From the NCBI GenBank assembly GCA_026415275.1, contig JAOAHK010000032.1:1-12776 (forward strand): a stretch of 12,776 nt of DNA, given 5' to 3'. The notes beneath the pieces were generated by a model. It was not told where the DNA came from and ran no database searches. It worked only from the letters and a program-made list of their open reading frames with translations. Below are positions 7,932-12,776 of the stretch, piece after piece (position 1 is the first letter of the stretch; the number at the start of each line of letters is the position of its first letter). This DNA is from Anaerolineales bacterium (GTDB lineage: Bacteria > Chloroflexota > Anaerolineae > Anaerolineales > UBA4823). The translations under genes and the position numbers were made by a program.

Positions 7932-7959
7932 TTGTCATCCCGTATTTCGCTTTTATAAT
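7932..7959 (+). promoter_or_regulatory. Sigma-70-type promoter, probably giving a leaderless mRNA
   Basis: TTGTCA at 7932-7937 (five of six bases match TTGACA), a 16-base spacer, and a perfect TATAAT at 7954-7959. A start site seven or eight bases after the -10 falls at 7966-7967, directly on the ATG of the zinc-ribbon gene. No Shine-Dalgarno sequence lies before that ATG. Together these suggest a leaderless transcript covering the zinc-ribbon and NACHT genes. Confidence 0.65.
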
Positions 7960-7966
7960 CAAATAT

Positions 7967-8668
7967 ATGAGTCAAGTATTCAAGCTTTTCCGTCTACAAC
8001 AAATCGATATCCAACTTGACCAAACAAGATCTCACCTTTTTGAGATTATCAAACAGTTGGAAAATGATGCTGACTTGCAACAAGCACAAGAAAATTATAA
8101 CCACCAGCACCAAAAGGTGAACGAGCTAGAAAAGAAATTGCGCCTTATTGAAAAAGATGTTGAGCAACAATACGCGAAAATTAGAGAAAGCGAAGATACT
8201 CTCTATAGTGGTCACATCAAAAACCCAAAAGAACTCAAGGATTTAGAGGACGAGGTAAAAGCACTCAAAAGATACCTGCAAGTACTTGAAGAGCGACAAC
8301 TTGAGGTCATGATTGCCCTTGATGAAGAGAAAAAAATCCACAATGATTTGGAAAGGGATTTAGAGAAAGTCAAACACGAGGTTCTTCAACGAAATTCCAG
8401 ATACTTGGGAGAGAAAACAGAATTAGAGAAAGAAATTCAAAGATTGGAAAATGAACGCGCCATTGCTGTAGCTAGTCTTGAGCCTGATTATTACGAGCGC
8501 TACCAATCGATCCGGGTCAGCAAGAAAGGAATCGCTGTAAGTAGAGTTCAGGAAAAAAGCTGTTCTGCTTGTGGTACAACGCTAACTGGTGGGTTAATTC
8601 AAGAAGCGCGAGCTCCAAGTCGTTTAGCCTTTTGTCCCTCTTGCGGCAGAATTCTTTATGGTGGATAA
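7967..8668 (+). CDS. Coiled-coil protein with C-terminal C4 zinc ribbon
   Basis: A 233-residue soluble protein. Residues about 15-165 are almost wholly helical and charged, forming a long coiled-coil hairpin that includes LYSGHIKNPKEL (79-90), the conserved turn of the C4-type zinc-ribbon family (zf-RING_7, PF02591). The C-terminus holds CSAC (199-202) and CPSC (223-226), four cysteines that would bind one zinc ion. Characterised relatives, such as Helicobacter HP0958, use the coiled coil as a scaffold and the ribbon to bind RNA or partners; the exact role here is unknown. It is the first gene of a rightward pair. Its ATG lies 8 bases after a perfect -10 box with no ribosome binding site, so translation is probably leaderless. 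The NACHT gene begins 12 bases after its stop. Family assignment is strong; function is uncertain. Confidence 0.9.
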   Translation: MSQVFKLFRLQQIDIQLDQTRSHLFEIIKQLENDADLQQAQENYNHQHQKVNELEKKLRLIEKDVEQQYAKIRESEDTLYSGHIKNPKELKDLEDEVKALKRYLQVLEERQLEVMIALDEEKKIHNDLERDLEKVKHEVLQRNSRYLGEKTELEKEIQRLENERAIAVASLEPDYYERYQSIRVSKKGIAVSRVQEKSCSACGTTLTGGLIQEARAPSRLAFCPSCGRILYGG

Positions 8669-8680
8669 GACACTATCATC

Positions 8681-11029
8681 ATGAGAGGATGGCGATTTGA
8701 CCTTTGGTCTTTTCTTCTTGGAATTCTAACCTCAGGTTTGATATTTCTGCTCGCCAAACACTTCTTGGCAATCCTTGCAGGCGTTTGGCAATCACTCCGC
8801 CAAGTTCTCCAAATTCTATTGCCCTTGCGTTCCAATCTTGAAGTCCAATTTCGCAAAGACCTTATCCGGTTTTGCCAGAAAGAACATCTCCTCAGTCAAC
8901 TATTTCCCTTAGAAGAGCTTCTGATTCCAGCTAAAGTACTCCCTCTAACTCCTCCTCTAGAGAGACAGGAGTCTCTTATTGAGGATATCACGACTGAAGC
9001 AGTTCCCCTCGTTTTTGACGATCCAATTTTAGCCAGCTCATATCAGATGCACTCTTTTCCATTGGTCGAAATCCTTGCAAAGGGAAACTCACTCTTAATA
9101 ATACTGGGTGAACTTGGAGCAGGTAAGACTACAGCCTTACTTGAAGTCGCGACAACAATCGCTCGCTGCAATCACCCGCACGAAAATCTATATCACTGCC
9201 TTCCGCTATATATCACTGCCTCTCGCCTCCTAAAGGAAAAAGACAAGAAAATCGATCCCATACAAGTCCTAGTTGAAGCTACTCGCGAAAATTACTCGGC
9301 TTCCGTACGAAGCTCGTTGTTACATCTTGCGCGCAAGGCAACCCGTGAAAAGCGACTGATCCTTATGATCGATGGGCTTGACGAAACACCACCTCATAAA
9401 GTTGATGAATTATCCGACTTTATCAAAATTCTACAAAAACAGTATCCAGATCTTAAGATCATTCTCGCAGCTTCGCCCAACTATCTCAGTGACTTTGTCT
9501 CTATGGGTTTTTCACCTCTTCTGCTCTGTTCATGGAATAAAAATGACGCTCGGAATTTTCTCCAAAAATGGGGAATGGCTTGGCTAGCCGCTAATATAGC
9601 TTCAAGGGAAGAAGTAGCTTTGTGGACAGCTTGGGCTTCACAGGAAAGCGACTTGCTAACTCCTCTGGAATGGACTCTATTTCTACTTCTTCTATTCCTC
9701 AAGCGCCCCACAGCCCCTCAACCACACCATCTTCTTGCATCCAGCCTCGATATAGCCAAATTGGAACCCTCATCTCAAAGAGAAATTTCCCATTGGGCAT
9801 ACCAAGCACTCAAGAATGCTCTTGATAACAAACCCCATTCGCCTCCGCCGAGCGTAATGGACAAATTACATCCTGATGAGATTTTTGTCAAAGTTACATC
9901 CCAAGAAATTCGACTAGCCAATCCAATTTTTCTATCCCTTTTCGCTTCTTTTGTCATAAATGAGCCAGAAGAAATCGATAATTTTGGACATCACCGCTGG
10001 GATGTGGCCGTTCTAGCTGCACGATTAGCTACCTCCCATAATGACAGCACACACTCCATAGAATTCTCTCAACAACTCACGAAGGATGAGCTTCTCAAAC
10101 AAGGAAGATACTTGCCATATATTCAACCGAAATCGAAGGACTTAAAAAATTGGATAAAACTGGCGGCTAAATTGATTCTAAGTGATCAAGAGCCAAAATA
10201 TTTCAGAGCAAAGCTCTTCTCAACGTTGCTTCGTTCTCGCGTAGATGAAAGCCCTCAATTCGTAAAATTCCTACTCCAATCCAAAGATCCATTTTTGCGT
10301 CAACTTGGTGCGTTGGGGTATGGTTTATTGAAAAATGTCTCGGATATTCAACCTTTGGTCAATTTAATCGAAGATCCTCTTCCGAATTGTTTCCAAGCAG
10401 CTTGTCTTGCTCTCGTGAACATTGGAACTCCAACAGCGCTTGATGCAGTCATCAGCGCCTTAATTCACGGACATGATCGGCTAAAAGAGGCTGCAGCTCA
10501 AGCTCTCGCCAATGACCCCCAGATTGGACACGCCATCCTAAAGGAAGCTGCGCAACATGAGGATGCACGCGTTCGCAAAGCAACGATTTCCGCATTATTT
10601 CGCATTGGAGCACCCTGGTCAAAGGCTATCCTTCAAAAGATCACAATTGAGGAAAACGTTTGGGTAATTAAAGACGCAGCCGCAAATGCAGTTGCCGTAT
10701 TCGATCTGCCCAATCCCTTTATCCCTCAAAAGAAACCAGAGCCAGCAAATTTACCGTGGCTAATTCAATTTGCCGCCCAAAAAGGTATCGGTTTAGCCCC
10801 GGGAAAAACAAATCAAGATGTTCTATTAAGAGCATTAGAAGAAGGCGATCCCGAAATACAGCGAGCTGTTTTAGATTTCCTGAGATTTACCCCATTTGAC
10901 ATAGCAGTTCCTCTTATAGAGAATCTACTCCCTTCACCAGATAAGGAGTTGCAAAGTGCAGCCTACCAGACGCTTTGGTCTTTTTCAGTTTGCAGGAGAA
11001 CAGCTAATCAGAACGAAGTCGAGCAATAA
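8681..11029 (+). CDS. Membrane-anchored NACHT (STAND) NTPase with HEAT-like repeats
   Basis: A 782-residue protein. Residues about 8-35 form one or two hydrophobic helices, probably a membrane anchor. The NACHT domain spans about 135-300: Walker A GELGAGKTT (143-151), Walker B LILMIDGLDE (226-235) with the D-G-L-D-E pattern typical of NACHT, and KIILAASPNY (259-268) where the family normally has 'TSRP', so the usual arginine is missing. A helical region (300-430) follows. From about 500 to 770 there are repeated paired helices ending in alanine-rich stretches (for example AAAQALAN, VRKATISALFRIG), read as HEAT repeats. STAND NTPases switch on ligand binding and often serve signalling or antiphage defence; no effector domain is visible here. 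It lies 12 bases after the zinc-ribbon gene with no clear ribosome binding site. Its last nine codons overlap the DUF167 gene in antisense. I cannot name a ligand or pathway. Confidence 0.8.
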   Translation: MRGWRFDLWSFLLGILTSGLIFLLAKHFLAILAGVWQSLRQVLQILLPLRSNLEVQFRKDLIRFCQKEHLLSQLFPLEELLIPAKVLPLTPPLERQESLIEDITTEAVPLVFDDPILASSYQMHSFPLVEILAKGNSLLIILGELGAGKTTALLEVATTIARCNHPHENLYHCLPLYITASRLLKEKDKKIDPIQVLVEATRENYSASVRSSLLHLARKATREKRLILMIDGLDETPPHKVDELSDFIKILQKQYPDLKIILAASPNYLSDFVSMGFSPLLLCSWNKNDARNFLQKWGMAWLAANIASREEVALWTAWASQESDLLTPLEWTLFLLLLFLKRPTAPQPHHLLASSLDIAKLEPSSQREISHWAYQALKNALDNKPHSPPPSVMDKLHPDEIFVKVTSQEIRLANPIFLSLFASFVINEPEEIDNFGHHRWDVAVLAARLATSHNDSTHSIEFSQQLTKDELLKQGRYLPYIQPKSKDLKNWIKLAAKLILSDQEPKYFRAKLFSTLLRSRVDESPQFVKFLLQSKDPFLRQLGALGYGLLKNVSDIQPLVNLIEDPLPNCFQAACLALVNIGTPTALDAVISALIHGHDRLKEAAAQALANDPQIGHAILKEAAQHEDARVRKATISALFRIGAPWSKAILQKITIEENVWVIKDAAANAVAVFDLPNPFIPQKKPEPANLPWLIQFAAQKGIGLAPGKTNQDVLLRALEEGDPEIQRAVLDFLRFTPFDIAVPLIENLLPSPDKELQSAAYQTLWSFSVCRRTANQNEVEQ

Positions 11030-11309
11030 GCCTTCTTTCAACATCAATAGGGGATAATCCTTCCACCGCAACCATTTTATTCCTTGACTTTTCTCCACCC
11101 ACAATTTCGATTCTGGCTGGATTCACTCGAAGCATTTCTGCAAGAAATTCTACCAATTGTTGATTTGCTTTTCCATCCACAGGAGGCGCAGTGAGATGTA
11201 TTCGAACTGTCCCGTCACTCATAAATTCCGCAATTTCATTCTTTGCAGATCGGGGAACAACCCGAACCATAAAGGCTGTACCACTTCGACTGTCATGAAA
11301 CCGATGCAC
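11004..11309 (-). CDS. DUF167 / YggU-family protein
   Basis: A 101-residue small soluble protein of the DUF167 (YggU) family, about the normal length. Visible family features: RVVPRSAKNEI (16-26), LTAPPVDGKAN (39-49), and an IVGGEKSRNK segment (about 69-78), in the expected order across a single alpha/beta domain. Function is unknown; it is often found near yggT, yggS or other cell-envelope and division genes, as here. Translation starts at GTG (11309-11307). A possible ribosome binding site, AAGGAT, lies 9 bases upstream and adjoins the yggT stop, which is 15 bases away. It is the last gene of the pgeF-yggS-yggT cluster, and its 3' end overlaps the convergent NACHT gene by 26 bases. Family is secure. 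Confidence 0.92.
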   Translation of the reverse strand: MHRFHDSRSGTAFMVRVVPRSAKNEIAEFMSDGTVRIHLTAPPVDGKANQQLVEFLAEMLRVNPARIEIVGGEKSRNKMVAVEGLSPIDVERRLIARLRSD

Positions 11310-11318
11310 TGTTGAAAG

Positions 11319-11324
11319 ATCCTT
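11319..11324 (-). promoter_or_regulatory. Ribosome binding site supporting a GTG start
   Basis: AAGGAT on the minus strand lies directly after the yggT TAG stop and nine bases before the GTG of the DUF167 gene. It supports GTG as the start over internal ATGs; the first internal ATG (codon 14) lies just before the conserved RVVPRS motif. Confidence 0.5.
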
Positions 11325-11585
11325 CTAGTAAAGCATCATGAAAATTTGTTGGAGGAGCGAGTCTACGACTTGAATCAGAATGATCAGGACTAAAGGGCTG
11401 AAATCAAACATTCCAATCGGAGGTAAATTACGTCGAATTGGGTTTAGCAGTGGGTCAACGAGTCGGTCGATAGCTTCGCGAACTGGATGATAGGGTGACA
11501 AGAAGTAGGAGAGAATGACCTTGATAATTACAATAAATGTGTACACCCGCAGAATTGTATGGATAATGCTAGCCAACAACAACAT
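11325..11585 (-). CDS. yggT: YggT/YlmG-family membrane protein
   Basis: An 86-residue integral membrane protein of the YggT (YlmG) family. Helix 1 covers about residues 4-28 and helix 2 about 62-84. Between them lies the conserved loop SPYHPVREAIDRLVDPLLNP (29-48), followed by IRRNLPP and then FDFSPLV at the start of helix 2. Members have one or two such two-helix repeats; this one has a single repeat. The family is linked to cell division, nucleoid organisation and osmotic tolerance in bacteria and chloroplasts, but its molecular activity is not settled. The gene starts 10 bases after yggS, with GAGGAGA overlapping the yggS stop, so the two are likely co-translated. Confidence 0.93.
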   Translation of the reverse strand: MLLLASIIHTILRVYTFIVIIKVILSYFLSPYHPVREAIDRLVDPLLNPIRRNLPPIGMFDFSPLVLIILIQVVDSLLQQIFMMLY

Positions 11586-11590
11586 AGCAT

Positions 11591-11597
11591 TCTCCTC
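11591..11597 (-). promoter_or_regulatory. Ribosome binding site for yggT overlapping the yggS stop
   Basis: GAGGAGA on the minus strand begins inside the yggS TGA stop and lies five bases before the yggT ATG. It is a strong Shine-Dalgarno sequence placed for re-initiation by ribosomes finishing yggS. Confidence 0.75.
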
Positions 11598-12342
11598 AGC
11601 AATATGGTCTAGCGCCTAAGATAGCCTGCCCAATCCGAAGCATTGTTGCTCCCTCTTCTACTGCGACCTCAAAATCTGAGCTCATTCCCATGGAAAGTTC
11701 ATCCCAGTTTATATGAGGCAAGTGCTCTCGTAAATAATTTTGTAGCTCAACCAATTTGCGGAATACGGGGCGAGCATGTTCGGGATTCTCAAAAAAGGGG
11801 GCCATCGTCATCAGCCCACAAATTTCAAGATGGGGTAATTGGGCAATCTCTGAAAAATCAGACAATAAATCCTGCCACCGACTTGGATCTGCAGCCGCAA
11901 ACCCAAACTTTGTTTCTTCACCACTCACATTGCACTCTAAAAGAACCGGTATTTTTCTTCCCTTTTTGGCAGCAAAACGTTCCAATCTTCGCCCCAGCTT
12001 CAAGCTATCCAAAGAGTGAATCATGTCATAATAATCAACAACCAACTCCGCTTTACGGCTTTGGATGTGACCAATCATGTGCCAAGTTAAGCCAGGTAGA
12101 TCCCCTATGATTTGAATTTTTTCTGCTCCTTCTTCAGGATAATTTTCCCCGAATTCACGCATTCCCAATTCTATAGCGCATCGAATTCGCTCAACAGAAT
12201 GTCCTTTGGTGACCACTATTAAGTTAATGTCCGTTACAGAACGTCCTGAGCGTTTACAAGCCTCAGCAATGCGTTCCTGAACATGCTGATGGTTTTTCGC
12301 AATGGTCAATCTGATTTCTTCGGCAGAATTTGTTCCGATCAT
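11596..12342 (-). CDS. yggS: PLP homeostasis protein YggS/YlmE
   Basis: A 248-residue cytoplasmic pyridoxal 5'-phosphate-binding protein (PLPBP/COG0325) with a single alanine-racemase-like TIM barrel. It maintains vitamin B6 and amino-acid balance and has no known racemase activity. The PLP lysine is K46 in LIVVTKGHS. Other family motifs are FGENYPEE (about 64-71), WHMIGHIQSRK, HSLDS, NVSGEETKFGF, CGLMTMAP, and the phosphate-binding end SMGMSSDFEVAVEEGATMLRIG in two adjoining parts, closing with ILGAR. Length is normal. The ATG lies 31 bases after the pgeF stop, without a strong ribosome binding site (a GTGAACG sits just upstream). In Gram-positive bacteria this gene is ylmE, beside ylmD and ylmG as here. 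All expected residues are intact. Confidence 0.96.
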   Translation of the reverse strand: MIGTNSAEEIRLTIAKNHQHVQERIAEACKRSGRSVTDINLIVVTKGHSVERIRCAIELGMREFGENYPEEGAEKIQIIGDLPGLTWHMIGHIQSRKAELVVDYYDMIHSLDSLKLGRRLERFAAKKGRKIPVLLECNVSGEETKFGFAAADPSRWQDLLSDFSEIAQLPHLEICGLMTMAPFFENPEHARPVFRKLVELQNYLREHLPHINWDELSMGMSSDFEVAVEEGATMLRIGQAILGARPYC

Positions 12343-12373
12343 CGTTCACTAAATATCAAATAGATCAGCACAA

Positions 12374-12776
12374 TTATAAGCTAATCACTACCCCAAAGCG
12401 ACCTGTTTTTCCCTTTTCTGCGCGATGAGAATACCAATCATCAAGGTCGCAAGCAGTACACACAGAGGAAACTTCCACATCCCAAACACCGGCTTTCTCC
12501 AATAGAAGCCTGTTCGCTAACCATAAGTCAAAGCGATACTCTCCTTGGTAAATCTCAAATGCTCGCCGAGCCACATCAGGTATGGCATCAACCGCCTTCT
12601 GCCACACTTCCTCTCCGACCGGATAATGATGGGCGCCGATCGAAGGTCCTATCCCCGCCCAAATTTTATTGGGTCTTGATCCATATTCTTCTTGCATTAC
12701 TCTAATGACCTTTTCGGCAATTCCATCAATCGTACCTTGCCATCCGGCATGAATAACTCCAATGACACCTTTTACC
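12374..12776 (-). CDS. pgeF: Peptidoglycan editing factor PgeF/YlmD, C-terminal half (start outside window)
   Basis: The frame is open from the right edge to TAA at 12376-12374, giving 133 codons. An internal ATG at 12697 is not the start, because conserved family sequence continues upstream to the edge, including VIHAGWQGT, the 'HAGWRGT' signature whose histidine is a zinc or active-site ligand. Further on are AGIGPSIG, a helical middle, and the C-terminal CTACDLDDWYSHR and KTGRFGVVISL pattern. Family: PF02578 (multicopper polyphenol oxidase / YfiH / YlmD). In E. coli, PgeF hydrolyses wrongly made UDP-MurNAc-L-Ser so that serine is not built into peptidoglycan. About half of the usual 250-residue protein is present. 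It is the first visible gene of the leftward cluster with yggS, yggT and DUF167. Confidence 0.93.
   Translation of the reverse strand, partial: VKGVIGVIHAGWQGTIDGIAEKVIRVMQEEYGSRPNKIWAGIGPSIGAHHYPVGEEVWQKAVDAIPDVARRAFEIYQGEYRFDLWLANRLLLEKAGVWDVEVSSVCTACDLDDWYSHRAEKGKTGRFGVVISL

Noticed and set aside
9188..9220. Direct repeat of about 13 bases (CTATAT...CACTGCC) spaced 20 bases apart in the NACHT gene
   Set aside because: Two copies only, read in different frames, inside a conserved domain; most likely chance or an old local slip with no functional meaning.
8681..11029. Reading the NACHT-HEAT gene as an established antiphage defence gene
   Set aside because: There is no effector domain, no neighbouring defence gene or mobile element, and it shares an operon with a housekeeping-like zinc-ribbon gene; defence remains only a possibility.
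11643..12110. 155-codon open frame on the plus strand
   Set aside because: It lies wholly antisense to yggS, whose every family motif is present; the plus-strand peptide is proline/serine/glutamine-rich with no recognisable domain.
12374..12697. A complete 107-residue protein starting at the ATG at 12697
   Set aside because: The same frame continues upstream to the window edge with the conserved HAGWQGT motif, so this is the C-terminal half of PgeF, not a short gene.
1..12776. tRNA, rRNA, CRISPR arrays, insertion sequences, riboswitches and rho-independent terminators
   Set aside because: None were seen on reading through: no repeat-spacer pattern, no transposase, no cloverleaf-like segment, and no GC-rich hairpin followed by a T-run in the few intergenic gaps.

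Overview
The window is a gene-dense, protein-coding stretch of moderate GC content. It looks like a chromosome segment of a Chloroflexota bacterium, probably Anaerolineae. This assignment is an inference from recognised family variants: a YfhO protein with an 'FWGT..LQF.PW' first loop, a 'YDGQF' multispanning membrane protein, and a C4 zinc-ribbon coiled-coil protein. I see no RNA genes, CRISPR array, insertion sequence or origin.

Left part (about 1-7870). A minus-strand operon reads leftward from about 7857. It encodes four large multispanning membrane proteins in a row: two tandem paralogues of a GT-C-like membrane family, a YfhO-family protein, and a smaller membrane protein with a YDGQF motif. 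A MoxR AAA+ ATPase gene follows. Neighbouring genes overlap by 35, 56 and 11 bases, are 12 bases apart before moxR, and then share an ATGA stop/start. The gene after moxR should encode a DUF58 protein. Only about 35 DUF58-like N-terminal residues remain, and they run into the 3' end of an unrelated plus-strand gene that enters from the left edge. This looks like a rearrangement or an assembly junction.

Middle (7858-7966). A divergent intergenic region holds a strong sigma-70-type promoter for the plus strand. Its predicted start site falls on the ATG of the next gene, so the transcript may be leaderless. A weaker promoter-like element faces left, and a short inverted repeat lies between the two.

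Right-middle (7967-11029). A plus-strand gene pair encodes a coiled-coil C4 zinc-ribbon protein and, 12 bases later, a 782-residue membrane-anchored NACHT (STAND) NTPase with C-terminal HEAT-like repeats. This pair is the least described part of the window.

Right part (11004-12776). A minus-strand housekeeping cluster contains pgeF/ylmD (5' end cut by the window edge), yggS/ylmE, yggT/ylmG and a DUF167/YggU gene. It resembles the ylm cluster linked to cell-division genes in many bacteria, but without sepF between yggS and yggT. Its last gene overlaps the NACHT gene tail to tail by 26 bases.
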